From Paralcaligenes sp. KSB-10 (GTDB lineage Bacteria; Pseudomonadota; Gammaproteobacteria; Burkholderiales; Burkholderiaceae_B): a stretch of 64,000 bases of DNA. The notes under the pieces were generated by a model. The model was given only the letters and a program-made list of their open reading frames with translations. It did not search any database and had not been told where the DNA came from. Both the position numbers and the translations under genes were made by a program. The stretch spans positions 2,666,001 to 2,730,000 of the forward strand of contig NZ_CP089848.1 in NCBI RefSeq assembly GCF_021266465.1. The letters run 5' to 3'. Positions 28,293 through 38,332 of the stretch are shown one piece after another (within the stretch, counting starts at the first letter, position 1; every line of letters begins with the position of its first letter).

Positions 28293-29957
28293 TCAGACCG
28301 GGCCCAGGACACCATCGCCCAAGCGCACTATCCGGTCGACGGTGCCGGGCGGGATCTCGGCATGCGTTGCCAGAATCACCGTCTTGCCTATGGCCACCCT
28401 GGCCAGATCGGCAAAGAAAGCCCGCTGGGCCCGCTCGTCCAGGCCGGCGGTCGGCTCGTCCAGCAACCACACCCGGGCCGACGTCAACAAGGTGCGCGCC
28501 AGGCATAAGCGTCGCACCTGTCCAACCGACAACCGGCAACCCGATTCGCCTACCCAGGTATCGAGGCCCATTTCCAGCGTCCTGACGAACTCGGCCAAGC
28601 CAGCGTGCTCCAGCGCTTGCCAGAGCTCAGCCTCGCTGGCGTCGGGCTTTCCGATAAGCATATTGCTGCGCAGCGTCCCAAGAAACACCGGCGAATTCTG
28701 CGACAGCAGGGTGATGCGACTATGCAATTCCGCCAGCCTGACCTGGCTTACCGGGACGCCCCCGTACTCGACCGCGCCCGCGTCCGGATCGACTATGCGC
28801 ATCAACAGGGACAGCAGTGTCGATTTGCCGGATCCGCTTACCCCTACGATGGCAACGCGCTCCCCTTCGCGAACAAGCAAGTCCACACCCTCCAATACCT
28901 TGCGATCGCGCGCGCCAGGATAGGCATATCGCAGGCCGGACAGTTGGATCGCCCCATTCCGCGGCAGGGGTCGCGGATCATCCACCTCGGGCACCGCGGC
29001 CTGATCGCGCAGGATAGCCCGCACGCGGACGGCCGCGGCCGCGGCCGTCCCCAGCCGGGCCGCACCGCGCATCAACGGCCCCAACACTTCAAACAAGCCA
29101 AGCGCCCCAAGCAACAAGCCGGCCCAGACCGGGCCGCTCAGGATGTGGGCTTGAAACGCCACCAGCCCGAGCCATAAAAGCACCACTACGCAAAACCCGG
29201 CTACCAACTGCTGCATCAACTGCCCCGCCGAACCAATCGCCGACAGGCTGTCGCGCGCACTGGAAAGTTGTTGTACGGCCATTTGAAACCGCGCCGTCGC
29301 CTGGGGCTCCGCGGCAAAAACCGCCAAATCCACATGGCCGGCAATCGCATCGTGCATAAGCGTCCTGGCTTGAGCCGCGGCCTGTTGGGCGTAGGCCCCC
29401 GGAACCCTGGCCCAACGCGCCAGCAGGTAGGGGATCACGCAAACGCCAAGCAGCAAAGCGGCAAATACCAGCCAGCCCATTAACGGCACCAGCCCTCCCA
29501 AGACCAGGCTGAATGCCAATCCCAGGGTCAGCGCCGCAAGAACCGGTGCAATCACCAGCAGGAACAGCGTATCCAGTGCATCGATATCGCCCACCAGGCG
29601 AGCCACCAGATCCCCTTCTTGATAGCCGGCCAACTGGCCTGGGCTCAAACCCATGATCCGGCCAAACACGGTAGTGCGCATATCGGCCAGCAAACCCAGG
29701 GTGGCGGCATGTCCGACCACACGCTCCGCATAACGGGAGCCGATGCGTACAAAGGCAAAGCCGCGCACCAGGGCCGAAGGAGCAAACAGATTGAAGGCAA
29801 TCGAGGCCCCCGCCAAAAAGGCTCCAGTCAGAAACCAGCCCGACACCGACAGCAAACCCATGCCTGCGGCCAGCGTCAGCATCGCCAGCGACAGCGCCCC
29901 CAACAGGGCGCGCCAACGCTGCGCGAACCAGGGCCACAGCAGCACCAGGGCTTTCAT
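28293..29957 (-). CDS. cydC: ABC transporter CydC, cytochrome bd assembly
   Basis: Half-transporter (554 aa) that pairs with CydD to export thiols (glutathione/cysteine) and support heme incorporation into cytochrome bd. Six membrane helices (about residues 1-310) precede an ATPase domain with Walker A GVSGSGKSTLL and Walker B VWLLDEPTAGLD. The signature is LSVGQ rather than canonical LSGGQ, a mild deviation. It overlaps cydD by 4 bases (ATGA). Last gene of the cyd operon. Confidence 0.93.
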   Translation of the reverse strand: MKALVLLWPWFAQRWRALLGALSLAMLTLAAGMGLLSVSGWFLTGAFLAGASIAFNLFAPSALVRGFAFVRIGSRYAERVVGHAATLGLLADMRTTVFGRIMGLSPGQLAGYQEGDLVARLVGDIDALDTLFLLVIAPVLAALTLGLAFSLVLGGLVPLMGWLVFAALLLGVCVIPYLLARWARVPGAYAQQAAAQARTLMHDAIAGHVDLAVFAAEPQATARFQMAVQQLSSARDSLSAIGSAGQLMQQLVAGFCVVVLLWLGLVAFQAHILSGPVWAGLLLGALGLFEVLGPLMRGAARLGTAAAAAVRVRAILRDQAAVPEVDDPRPLPRNGAIQLSGLRYAYPGARDRKVLEGVDLLVREGERVAIVGVSGSGKSTLLSLLMRIVDPDAGAVEYGGVPVSQVRLAELHSRITLLSQNSPVFLGTLRSNMLIGKPDASEAELWQALEHAGLAEFVRTLEMGLDTWVGESGCRLSVGQVRRLCLARTLLTSARVWLLDEPTAGLDERAQRAFFADLARVAIGKTVILATHAEIPPGTVDRIVRLGDGVLGPV

Positions 29958-31750
29958 GCCGACACCTGATGTTCATGTATCCGCAAAATACGCCCCAAAC
30001 GATCCGCCACACAAGGATCGTGCGTAGCCACCAGCAATGTGCGATCGGCCGCAAATTCCAGAAGCGAATCCATGAGCCGGTCGCGGCTGGCCGCATCCAG
30101 ATGCGCAGTCGGTTCATCGAGCAGAATCAAGTCGGGGGAAGTCAAGAACAGGCGGGCCAGCGCCAATCGATGCAATTGCCCGCCCGACAGACCGTAACCC
30201 TGGGCGCCGAGTACGGTTTGCAGCCCTTGCGGCAAAGCCATGACAAATTCTTTCGCACAAGCCGATTCCAGAGCCTGGAACAAAGCCTGCTCGGAAGCAT
30301 CCGTCCTGGCCAATCTGAGATTGTCGGCAATTGAGCCCGGCAGGAAAAACGGCCGCTGGGCAATCAGCACTGCGCGGCGCCGCAATTCGACATTTGGCCA
30401 TTGATGCAAAGGCCGGCCAAAGAGCCGGATTTCGCCGGAGCCAATCTCCCGCAAATTCGCCAAAACCTCGAGCAGGCTGGTTTTGCCCGCCCCGCTTGCT
30501 CCCATGAGAGCCACTTTCTCACCCTTGCCCAGGGCAAAGCTCGCTTCGTTCAGTATCGTCGTGCGGCCCGATGCGCGAATCGTCACGCACCGCACCGATA
30601 CCGCCTGAGCCGTCTCCCGATCGACAAAAGGCGCGGCGTCGGGCGCACAAGAGTTTGGAGCCGCCCCGGGAAACAACAGCTCGCGCTTGTCCCCCAGACT
30701 CACTTCAGGCAGAACGTCAAACGCCGCGGCGATATGCCCGACCGCGGCACGGGCTGCCGCGCGATCATGATAATTCGCCGCAAACTGCCGCAAGGGGTTA
30801 TAGACCTCGGGGGCAAGAAGCAGGCAAAACAAGCCCAGAGGCAGTGTCAAGGCGCTGGAACGCAGGTCCAGGTAGCCCAGATAGCTCAAGCCTACGTAAA
30901 GAGCCACGGCAGCCACGCCCAGGGCCGCGAAAAATTCCAGTACGGCCGACGACAGGAAAGCGATACGCAGCACCGCCATGGTTTTCCTGCTCAGGCTCTC
31001 GCTGGCCAGGCGCACCGTTTCAATTTCAGCCTGGGCGCGGCCAAAAAGCTTGAGGGTAAAAGCACCGCGCAGGCGATCAGCGAAAAATCCGGATAAACGC
31101 GCCAGGGCCAATTGATGCTTGCGGCTTGCCGCCTCGGCGCCCCAACCCACCAGCGCCATGAAAACGGGAATGAGCGGCGCGGTCAACAGCAGAATAAGCG
31201 CCGCAATCCAGTCCACCGGCAACAGCACAATGCCAAACGCCAACGGCAAGAACAGGGCGGCAATCGCCGACGGCACGTAGCGGATAAAAAAGCCATCGAG
31301 TATTTCAACCTGCTCGATCACGGTGCTGGCCAGCTCTCCGGAAATTCCTTGCCGGGTCCATTGAGGGCCGCGCGCCAGCATTTGCTCGAAAAGTGCCAGC
31401 CTGAGCCGGGTCTTGATTTTTTCAGCGCCTCGGCTGGCCGCCCGCTCGCCCGACCAGACAATGACGGCCCGCAACACGATGAGAAGCACAATCGAATAAA
31501 TCATGGATGATGCCGCGGCCAGCGGCAGCCCCCCGCCTATGGTCAGTCCAAGCACCTGGGCCAGCCACCACGTCTGAACCAGCAAAAGCAGGCCCGCGAC
31601 GATCGGAGCCAGAAATGCCCACCCCATGTATAGGGGGATCAGCCGTATCAGCGACGACAACCAGCGCGACTGATGGCGGGTCAGCCGGGACGACGACAGG
31701 CCAGGGCCATTTTCAGAACCCGGCATGGCGTTCCGCGACTCGGCACTCAA
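29954..31750 (-). CDS. cydD: ABC transporter CydD, cytochrome bd assembly
   Basis: Half-transporter (598 aa) partner of CydC. Membrane domain about residues 30-330; ATPase with Walker A GASGAGKTSLLEVL, signature LSGGQLHRLALARL and Walker B LILLDEPTAHLD. The start taken here is a TTG at 31750 whose last two bases overlap the cydX stop (TTGA). An in-frame ATG at 31726 is the alternative. The overlap would couple cydD translation to cydX. Confidence 0.92.
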   Translation of the reverse strand: MSAESRNAMPGSENGPGLSSSRLTRHQSRWLSSLIRLIPLYMGWAFLAPIVAGLLLLVQTWWLAQVLGLTIGGGLPLAAASSMIYSIVLLIVLRAVIVWSGERAASRGAEKIKTRLRLALFEQMLARGPQWTRQGISGELASTVIEQVEILDGFFIRYVPSAIAALFLPLAFGIVLLPVDWIAALILLLTAPLIPVFMALVGWGAEAASRKHQLALARLSGFFADRLRGAFTLKLFGRAQAEIETVRLASESLSRKTMAVLRIAFLSSAVLEFFAALGVAAVALYVGLSYLGYLDLRSSALTLPLGLFCLLLAPEVYNPLRQFAANYHDRAAARAAVGHIAAAFDVLPEVSLGDKRELLFPGAAPNSCAPDAAPFVDRETAQAVSVRCVTIRASGRTTILNEASFALGKGEKVALMGASGAGKTSLLEVLANLREIGSGEIRLFGRPLHQWPNVELRRRAVLIAQRPFFLPGSIADNLRLARTDASEQALFQALESACAKEFVMALPQGLQTVLGAQGYGLSGGQLHRLALARLFLTSPDLILLDEPTAHLDAASRDRLMDSLLEFAADRTLLVATHDPCVADRLGRILRIHEHQVSA

Positions 31751-31884
31751 GCCTGATGATCTGTAAATGCGCCAAGGTTGCGGGGATTATGCGATTCGCC
31801 TTCGCGCAATTCGAACCACATTGCATTCAGAATCGAAAACGCGCAGGCCAGTCCCAGTCCCAGGATCCACGAAAAATACCACAT
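31747..31884 (-). CDS. cydX: Cytochrome bd small subunit CydX
   Basis: A 45-aa protein easily missed by gene finders. It begins MWYFSWILGLGLACAFSILN, one membrane helix with the Trp-Tyr/Trp pattern of CydX, and continues AMWFELREGESHNPR. The conserved acidic residue after the helix (FELRE) is present. It lies 24 bases after cydB, exactly where CydX or its relatives occur, and stabilises the heme d site of cytochrome bd-I in E. coli. AGGGTG upstream is a plausible ribosome-binding site. Confidence 0.9.
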   Translation of the reverse strand: MWYFSWILGLGLACAFSILNAMWFELREGESHNPRNLGAFTDHQA

Positions 31885-31908
31885 ACAGACACCCTATACG
31901 ATTCAAAG

Positions 31909-33063
31909 TTAGTAGGCATGCGGGGCATCGCCGACAGATGCCGACGTGACCTTGCCGCGCATGACCCGGTATACCCAAGCGGTATACAGGCAGACAATCG
32001 GCAGTAAAACAGCAGTTGCCAGCAGCATGACCCACAGGGTCAGACGGCTGGAGGACGCGTCCCAGATGGTCAGGCTTGCATGAGGGTCGAGCGAGGAAGG
32101 CAGCAAAAACGGAAATATCGAAAACCCGAAGGTCAGCACAATTCCGGCCACACTCAGGGCTGAGGACAGGAACGCCGCCGCCGCGATTCTGAGTTGCAGC
32201 GCCAGGATCACCAGAACGGCACCGCCCAGACCAAGGATGGGCGCTATCCACATCGCCGGCCACAAGGCGTAATTGTGAAACCACGCACTGGGCATGGCGA
32301 CCACCGACTTGGCCAAGGGATTGGACAGCTGATTGGGGTCGATGGCGCTGGTAATCGAAAAACCGACCAGGCCATGCGCCGCCCACCAACCACCCAACGC
32401 AAACAGCACCAGAGACGCCAGCGCAAACAGGCTGCCGGCAGTTCGAGCCCGCGCGGCCAATGCGCCATCGGTTTTCCAGAACAACAGCGCCGAGCCGTGC
32501 ATGGCCAGCATGCACACGCTCAATAGGCCGCACAGCAAGGGAAACGGCGTGAACAGATCAAAAAATCCGCCTTGGTAGAGGGGGCGCATGGAGTCGGCAT
32601 CGAAGCCGAACGGTACGCCGATCATTACATTTCCCACCGCCACCCCGAACACCAGCGAGGCAATCAATCCCGAACCGCACAACACAGCATCCCAGGCGCG
32701 GCGCCACCGCCGCGAGGGCATTTTGCTGCGATATTTGAATCCGACCGGACGCAGGATCAGCGCAATCAGCAAAAGCATCATGGCCGGATAGAACCCCGAG
32801 AAGGCCGACGCATACAACAGGGGCCATGCCGCGAAAACCGCTCCTCCCCCGGTAATCAGCCAAACCTGATTACCCTCCCAGACCGGACCGGCAACGTTGA
32901 TCACGACACGGCGTTCGATATCCTGCCTGGCGACCAGAGGCAGGACCGTTGCCATGCCCAGATCGAATCCGTCCATGACGGCGAAGGCGACCAGCAGCGT
33001 GCCCAGCAGCGCCCACCAGATCACTCGCAAAGTCGAATAGTCGAAAGGAATAAGCTGTTCCAT
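31909..33063 (-). CDS. cydB: Cytochrome bd ubiquinol oxidase subunit II
   Basis: Membrane subunit (384 aa) of the high-affinity quinol oxidase. Family motifs are [20 protein letters not shown], the block [20 protein letters not shown] and [19 protein letters not shown]. It has about eight to nine hydrophobic helices. It follows cydA by 11 bases and precedes cydX by 24. With cydA it forms the oxidase used at low oxygen or under respiratory inhibition. Confidence 0.96.
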   Translation of the reverse strand: MEQLIPFDYSTLRVIWWALLGTLLVAFAVMDGFDLGMATVLPLVARQDIERRVVINVAGPVWEGNQVWLITGGGAVFAAWPLLYASAFSGFYPAMMLLLIALILRPVGFKYRSKMPSRRWRRAWDAVLCGSGLIASLVFGVAVGNVMIGVPFGFDADSMRPLYQGGFFDLFTPFPLLCGLLSVCMLAMHGSALLFWKTDGALAARARTAGSLFALASLVLFALGGWWAAHGLVGFSITSAIDPNQLSNPLAKSVVAMPSAWFHNYALWPAMWIAPILGLGGAVLVILALQLRIAAAAFLSSALSVAGIVLTFGFSIFPFLLPSSLDPHASLTIWDASSSRLTLWVMLLATAVLLPIVCLYTAWVYRVMRGKVTSASVGDAPHAY

Positions 33064-33074
33064 GAAATTTGCTC

Positions 33075-34655
33075 CTATTCGGTTGCCGGCAGCGCCGGCG
33101 CCAGGGCTGCCGCCAGCGAGGCTTGTCGCGCGCCAGTCCCGTCGCTGGGTCCGGCCTTGATGGCATGCAGCATGACCTTGGCGCCAACAATCGCCAGAAT
33201 GGTGTAGAGCACCAGAAATATGCCCAGGCTGAGCGCCAGATCGCCCACCGTCAGCCCCGATGCCGCATAGTAGGTGGGCAGCACGCCTTCAATCACCCAG
33301 GGCTGGCGGCCGAACTCGGCCACAAACCAGCCGCACTCGATGGCGATCCACGGCAAAGGCAGAGTCCATACGGCAAATTTCAGGAAGCGCGGATATTTTT
33401 GCAGCCGCCCGGTGGATGCCAGCAGGAACGCCACGGCGAAAAACAGAATGAAATACAGACCCAGGCCCACCATGATCCTGAAAGTCCAGTACAAAGGAGC
33501 CACCTGGGGAACCGTATCCTTGGCCGCCCGGGCAATATCCGCGGGGGTGGCCTTGCTGATATCGGCGCTATAGCGCTTGAGCAGCAAACCATAGCCCAGG
33601 TCGCGCCAGTTGTCGTCGAACAGCTTGCGCGCCGCGGCATCGTGCGGGCTTGCCCGAACCTTTTGCAGCGCGTCGTAGGCCACGATGCCGTTTTTTACCC
33701 GCACTTCGGCACGCTTGACCAGATCGTCAATTCCCAACAGGGGTGTGGTCAAGGACCGAGTGCCGATAATACCCATCAGATATGGAATTTCGACCGCAAA
33801 ACGATTTGTTTCCGTGGCTTGGTCGGGAATGGCAAACAAATTGAAACTGGCCGGTGCCGGCTCGGTTTGCCACATCGCTTCAATGGCGGCAATCTTCATT
33901 TTCTGATGCTCGGTCGTCAGGTAGCCGCTTTCATCGCCCAGGACCACCACCGACAGGGCCGAGGCCAGGCCGAAACTGGCCGCCACCACCATGGAACGCT
34001 TGGCCATCTCGAAATGGCGACCGCGCAACATATACCAGGCGCTCACGCCCATCACAAAAACGGAGCCCATGACATAGCCCGCGCTGACCGTATGAACAAA
34101 CTTGGCCTGCGCCACCGGGTTAAAGATGACCTCTGCGAAATCGGTCATTTCCATGCGCATGGTCAGGGGGTTGAAGATGGCACCCACCGGGTTCTGCATC
34201 CAGCCATTGGCGATCAGGATCCATAGAGCGGACAGGTTCGTCCCCAGAGCGACCAGCCAGGTGACTGCCAGGTGACCCGTCTTGGACAGACGGTCCCAGC
34301 CGAAGAAAAACAAGCCCACAAACGTGGCTTCGAGAAAAAACGCCATCAGGCCTTCGATCGCCAGCGGAGCGCCGAAAATATCTCCTACATAGTGGCTGTA
34401 ATAGGCCCAGTTCATGCCGAACTGGAACTCCATCACAATGCCGGTCGCCACGCCCAGCGCAAAATTGATGCCGAACAAGGTACCCCAGAACAGCGTCATG
34501 CGACGCCAGATGTCGCGCCCGGTCATCACATAGATGCTTTCCATGATGGCCAGCAGAAATGACAGCCCCAAGGTCAGAGGCACAAACAGAAAGTGATACA
34601 TCACCGTCGCGGCGAATTGGATTCGCGACAGAGTGACCACGTCGAAATCAGGCAT
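33075..34655 (-). CDS. cydA: Cytochrome bd ubiquinol oxidase subunit I
   Basis: Heme-binding subunit (526 aa, close to E. coli CydA). His21 (VMYHFLFVP) is the heme b595/d ligand equivalent, and a second His lies in [13 protein letters not shown]. The quinol-site region contains [16 protein letters not shown] near residue 450. The ATG at 34655 gives the family N-terminus [13 protein letters not shown]; an upstream ATG would add 15 unrelated residues. It follows the regulator gene by 19 bases. Confidence 0.97.
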   Translation of the reverse strand: MPDFDVVTLSRIQFAATVMYHFLFVPLTLGLSFLLAIMESIYVMTGRDIWRRMTLFWGTLFGINFALGVATGIVMEFQFGMNWAYYSHYVGDIFGAPLAIEGLMAFFLEATFVGLFFFGWDRLSKTGHLAVTWLVALGTNLSALWILIANGWMQNPVGAIFNPLTMRMEMTDFAEVIFNPVAQAKFVHTVSAGYVMGSVFVMGVSAWYMLRGRHFEMAKRSMVVAASFGLASALSVVVLGDESGYLTTEHQKMKIAAIEAMWQTEPAPASFNLFAIPDQATETNRFAVEIPYLMGIIGTRSLTTPLLGIDDLVKRAEVRVKNGIVAYDALQKVRASPHDAAARKLFDDNWRDLGYGLLLKRYSADISKATPADIARAAKDTVPQVAPLYWTFRIMVGLGLYFILFFAVAFLLASTGRLQKYPRFLKFAVWTLPLPWIAIECGWFVAEFGRQPWVIEGVLPTYYAASGLTVGDLALSLGIFLVLYTILAIVGAKVMLHAIKAGPSDGTGARQASLAAALAPALPATE

Positions 34656-34674
34656 GGCAATGCTCCCCAGTGAT

Positions 34675-35217
34675 TTATTTGCTGCGCAACTTTCCGGCAA
34701 ACCCTAAAACTTTCTGTACTTTGCTGCCGAGCCGCATCAGGCTTTCGAGAGTTTCGGGCGGCAAGCGCTGAACTTCATCGAACCAGGCAGTGCTGAGCTC
34801 GATGAGCTCGAGCATTTCAGTAATGCGCTGCTGGCCATAAGCCTCGTCGGCATCGGCGGGCTTTTCAAGCAGGGATCCCCGCAACAAAGTCAGCGTAGGA
34901 TCGATTTCACGCTTGCGTTTTTCTTCAACCAGCACACGGAAAATTTCCCAGACATCCTTGAGCGATTCGAAATAATCGCGCCGATCGCCAATCTGATGCA
35001 CCATGCGCACCAGACGCCAGGACTGCAGTTCGTGAATGCCCACGCTGACATTGGAGCGCGAGAAGCCCAGCGTTTCGGCAATCTCGTCGGCATTCATCGG
35101 CCTGGGAGACAAAAACACCAGGGCATATATCTGCCCTACGGTGCGGTTGACTCCCCAGCGGCTACCCATCTCGCCAAAGTGCAATACAAATCGTTCGGCC
35201 TGCGGACCTAGTATCAT
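34675..35217 (-). CDS. GbsR/MarR-family transcriptional regulator heading the cyd operon
   Basis: 180-aa winged-helix regulator of the GbsR subgroup. The DNA-binding part is MNADEIAETLGFSRSNVSVGIHELQSWRLV, about residues 40-70 here, followed by a wing RRDYFE and a helical dimerisation tail. The start at 35217 gives the family N-terminus LGPQAERFVLHFGEMGSRWG. It is 19 bases upstream of cydA on the same strand, so it is probably cotranscribed and may control cyd expression. The true signal is unknown; GbsR itself senses choline in Bacillus, which need not apply. Confidence 0.85.
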   Translation of the reverse strand: MILGPQAERFVLHFGEMGSRWGVNRTVGQIYALVFLSPRPMNADEIAETLGFSRSNVSVGIHELQSWRLVRMVHQIGDRRDYFESLKDVWEIFRVLVEEKRKREIDPTLTLLRGSLLEKPADADEAYGQQRITEMLELIELSTAWFDEVQRLPPETLESLMRLGSKVQKVLGFAGKLRSK

Positions 35218-35231
35218 GATTTCTTTTCTTT

Positions 35232-35290
35232 CAGTAATTACCGAAATAACTGTAAAGACAGAATATAGCCAAAAAATGCCAGGGACACAA
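35232..35290 (-). promoter_or_regulatory. Candidate promoter and operator of the regulator-cydABXDC operon
   Basis: On the minus strand, TTGTGT (35290-35285) and TATATT (35267-35262) are 17 bases apart. Just downstream lies an imperfect 21-base palindrome (35232-35252; CAGTAATT on one side, AATAACTG on the other) with 8 of 10 pairs matching. That position, between -10 box and start codon, would suit autorepression by the GbsR-like protein. The -35 match is poor. Confidence 0.4.
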
Positions 35291-35400
35291 GCGGCAAAAC
35301 CGGCGGGGCCCGGCATGTTCCGCAACCCGACTGAAACACAGCGAAACGGACTCGGACGCACAAATCGCAGAACTTGCCCGACTGCGTTTAAAATCCAGCC

Positions 35401-36390
35401 ATGAAATCCACACCGGCTCCCGTCTCATCCGACATTATTGCTTCGGCGCACCGCACGCTAGGCATCGAAATCGCAGCGCTGCAAGCGCTGGATGCACGCA
35501 TAGACGACTCGTTTACCCGCGCGGTCTCCATGATGCTTGGCTGCCAGGGCCGCGTGGTGGTAACCGGCATAGGGAAATCGGGCCATATCGCCAAGAAAAT
35601 TGCCGCTACCCTGGCATCCACCGGCACACCGGCCTTTTTCATGCATGCCGCCGAAGCCATACACGGCGACCTGGGCATGCTGACCGCCCAGGATATCGTG
35701 CTGGCCCTGTCCTACTCGGGCACCGCCCAAGAGCTGCTGACCATCCTGTCGGTGACCAAACGCATGGGCATCCAGCTCATCGCCATCACCGGCAACCCGC
35801 AATCCGAGCTTGCCCGGAACTCCGACCTGCACCTGGATGTGCATGTGCAACAAGAAGCATGCCCTTTGAATCTGGCGCCCACAGCCAGCACAACCGCTTC
35901 CATGGCATTGGGAGACGCCATTGCCGTGGCCTGCCTCGAGGCCCGGGGCTTCACCGCCGAAGATTTTGCCCGGTCGCACCCGGGCGGCGCGCTGGGCCGA
36001 CGCCTGCTGACACTGGTGCGCGATGTCATGCGCCAGGGCAGCGCCCTGCCCATCGTACACACCGGCACAGCCGTAACCGATGCGCTCCAGGAAATGTCCA
36101 GCAAAGGCATGGGCATGACCATCGTCATCGACAAGGACAATCGCCCGATAGGCATCTTTACCGACGGCGACCTGCGCCGGCTGATTACCCGCCACGGCGA
36201 TATACGCCCCCTGACGGTGGCCGACGGCATGAGCCCGCACCCAAAAAGCGTTCCGCCCACCGCGCTGGCGGTCGAAGCCGCAACACTGATGGATTCGGGG
36301 CGCCTCAACCAGATACTCGTGGTCGACAATACCGGGCTATTATTAGGGGCTCTGCACATGCACGACCTCCTTGCCGCGAAAGTCATCTGA
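35401..36390 (+). CDS. kdsD: D-arabinose 5-phosphate isomerase
   Basis: Isomerase (329 aa) converting ribulose 5-phosphate to arabinose 5-phosphate, the entry to Kdo for LPS. The N-terminal SIS domain has VVVTGIGKSGHIAKKIA and LSYSGTAQEL, and the active-site His lies in MHAAEAIHGDLGML. HPGGALGRRLL links to two C-terminal CBS domains (about residues 205-325). Followed after 2 bases by kdsC, starting a Kdo/LPS-transport operon. Confidence 0.96.
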   Translation: MKSTPAPVSSDIIASAHRTLGIEIAALQALDARIDDSFTRAVSMMLGCQGRVVVTGIGKSGHIAKKIAATLASTGTPAFFMHAAEAIHGDLGMLTAQDIVLALSYSGTAQELLTILSVTKRMGIQLIAITGNPQSELARNSDLHLDVHVQQEACPLNLAPTASTTASMALGDAIAVACLEARGFTAEDFARSHPGGALGRRLLTLVRDVMRQGSALPIVHTGTAVTDALQEMSSKGMGMTIVIDKDNRPIGIFTDGDLRRLITRHGDIRPLTVADGMSPHPKSVPPTALAVEAATLMDSGRLNQILVVDNTGLLLGALHMHDLLAAKVI

Positions 36391-36392
36391 TC

Positions 36393-36992
36393 ATGAAATC
36401 TCCCACTGTCCCTCACCCCGCCGAGGCTCTGGTTCTGGCCAAAATCGCGCCGGCCGTCATAGAACGCGCCAACCGGATCCGGATCATGGCTTTCGACGTC
36501 GACGGCGTCCTGACCGACGGGCGCCTGTGGTACGGCGAGCATGGCGAAGCCTTCAAGAGCTTCAACGTCCTGGACGGGCACGGGCTTTCGCTGCTGCGTG
36601 AAAGCGGCATCACCATCGCCCTCATCACCGGGCGCCAGGGTCCGATCCTGGCGCGCCGGGCAGCCGAACTGGGTATCTCGATCGTGCTGCAGGGCGTACG
36701 CGACAAAGCCACGGCCCTGGTCGCACTGGCCCAGCAGCACGGCTGCACTCTGGAACAAGTCGGTTTCATGGGCGACGACATCATCGACCTTGCCGCCATG
36801 CAGCGTGCAGGCCTGGCCATCAGCGTGCCCAATGCCCCGATTTACGTGGCGCAGGCCGCCCATTGGGTCACTGCGACGGCCGGTGGCTTTGGGGCGGTGC
36901 GCGAATGCTGCGACGTCATCCTGGCCGCCCAAGGGCGCCTGCGCACATTCTTTGCCTCCCGCCCCTTCACAACGAGCGGGCCCACGCAATAA
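36393..36992 (+). CDS. kdsC: 3-deoxy-manno-octulosonate-8-phosphate phosphatase
   Basis: HAD-family phosphatase (199 aa) releasing Kdo from Kdo-8-phosphate. Motif I is FDVDGVLTDGRLWYG, with nucleophile Asp and acid/base Asp. ITGRQGPILARRAAELGI gives the second motif and FMGDDIIDLAAM the metal-binding motif. Small cap-less type I HAD, as known for KdsC tetramers. Located between kdsD and lptC. Confidence 0.95.
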   Translation: MKSPTVPHPAEALVLAKIAPAVIERANRIRIMAFDVDGVLTDGRLWYGEHGEAFKSFNVLDGHGLSLLRESGITIALITGRQGPILARRAAELGISIVLQGVRDKATALVALAQQHGCTLEQVGFMGDDIIDLAAMQRAGLAISVPNAPIYVAQAAHWVTATAGGFGAVRECCDVILAAQGRLRTFFASRPFTTSGPTQ

Positions 36993-36997
36993 ATTCA

Positions 36998-37618
36998 ATG
37001 AAAGACCGCATTCCCACCTTCATCGCATTCGCTCTGCTCATCGCTCTGGTTTTTGGAACCTGGTGGGCGGCCGACTATGCCCAGCGCTCCATCCCGGTCG
37101 ACCCGCCCCGGCGCCTGACCCACGAACCCGACTCCTGGGCCGATCAATTCGTCATGGTGCGTACCGACGCCGCCGGAACCCCCATCAACCGGCTCGAAGG
37201 GGTATACATGCAACACTACCCCGACGACAATTCGTACAAAGTCACCACCGCGCGAGCCATAGGCCAGCAACCCGGTTCGCCGGTCACCATAGGCACATCC
37301 AAAGTGGCTGTCATGGATCAGGATGGCGCACGGATTATCATGCAGGGCGACGCGCACCTGCACCGCCTTGCCGATAAAGATCATGCCGCTCTTGACGTCA
37401 CCAGCCAGCAACTGACCTTGCTTCCAGACAAAGACGTCGCTTTTACCGACCTGCCCGCCCTGGTGGTCAACGGCAACTCGACCATGAACGGCAAAGGGAT
37501 GCGTTACGATAACAAAACCCGAACCCTGCAGGTGTACTCGGCTACCGACGTCAAGATATCGGGCCAGGACACTCAAAATCAACGAAACTCCAAACCCTCG
37601 CGCAAAACGAAACCATGA
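36998..37618 (+). CDS. lptC: LPS export protein LptC
   Basis: Bitopic protein (206 aa) that receives LPS from LptB2FG and passes it to LptA. One N-terminal membrane helix (FIAFALLIALVFGTWWAADY) anchors a periplasmic beta-jellyroll. The tail is basic. Starts 5 bases after kdsC and overlaps lptA by 4 bases (ATGA). LptC is poorly conserved, so the anchor, length and synteny make the call. Confidence 0.92.
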   Translation: MKDRIPTFIAFALLIALVFGTWWAADYAQRSIPVDPPRRLTHEPDSWADQFVMVRTDAAGTPINRLEGVYMQHYPDDNSYKVTTARAIGQQPGSPVTIGTSKVAVMDQDGARIIMQGDAHLHRLADKDHAALDVTSQQLTLLPDKDVAFTDLPALVVNGNSTMNGKGMRYDNKTRTLQVYSATDVKISGQDTQNQRNSKPSRKTKP

Positions 37619-38295
37619 ATCCACGACGCCCCCTTTTACTCTCGGCATGGCTAGTCGCGTCAATAGTGCTGTCCGGTCTTGCGGGCAATGCAGCGTACGC
37701 CGCGTCCGCGGCCCAGCCGGCCGCGGGCAATACCGCACCCTCCAAGGCTGAACCAGGCAATGCCAAGGCGCCTGCCAAAACCGGCAAGAAGCCGGCAGAA
37801 GAACCCGACACCCTGGTCCTGTCCGACACCTTGAACTACAACGACCTCAAAAAGGAAAGCGTCTTTACCGGCAACGTCGTCATGACCCGTGGCCTCATGA
37901 CGCTGCGTTCCGATACGCTCTCCATGCATGAAGACGCCAACGGCTTTCAATACGGCACGGCCACCGTCGGCCCCAACAAACTGGTTTTCGTACGCCAGGA
38001 AAACCCCGCCAAATACGAAGTCATCGAAGCCAAGGGCCTGCGCGCCGAATACAACGGCAAAACCGACGACTTCGAAATGATAGGCAAAGCCGTTGTCACT
38101 CGCTTTGTATGCGGCAAGCCTTTTGACACCATCAGCGGCGAACGCGTCAAGTACAACCAGAAAACCGACATCTACGAGGCCTATGGCGGCCCCAATTCGG
38201 CAGCGGCAGGCGGCCGCGTGCGCTCCGTGGCCCAGCCCGGCGCCAAAATCGATGCGGCGGTTGCCGAATGCAGCAAAAAATCGGCCAAGGGCTGA
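37615..38295 (+). CDS. lptA: LPS transport periplasmic protein LptA
   Basis: Secreted OstA-like jellyroll protein (226 aa) forming the periplasmic LPS bridge. The signal peptide is LLLSAWLVASIVLSGLAGNA with cleavage near AYAA, then an Ala/Pro/Lys-rich linker (about residues 30-62). The OstA-like core has LNYNDLKKESVFTGNVVMTR and GLRAEYNGKTDDFEMIGKAV. Between lptC and lptB in the standard order. Confidence 0.93.
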   Translation: MNPRRPLLLSAWLVASIVLSGLAGNAAYAASAAQPAAGNTAPSKAEPGNAKAPAKTGKKPAEEPDTLVLSDTLNYNDLKKESVFTGNVVMTRGLMTLRSDTLSMHEDANGFQYGTATVGPNKLVFVRQENPAKYEVIEAKGLRAEYNGKTDDFEMIGKAVVTRFVCGKPFDTISGERVKYNQKTDIYEAYGGPNSAAAGGRVRSVAQPGAKIDAAVAECSKKSAKG

Positions 38296-38332
38296 AAACG
38301 CCCCGCCCATTTCTATAAGCAAACAATAATTT

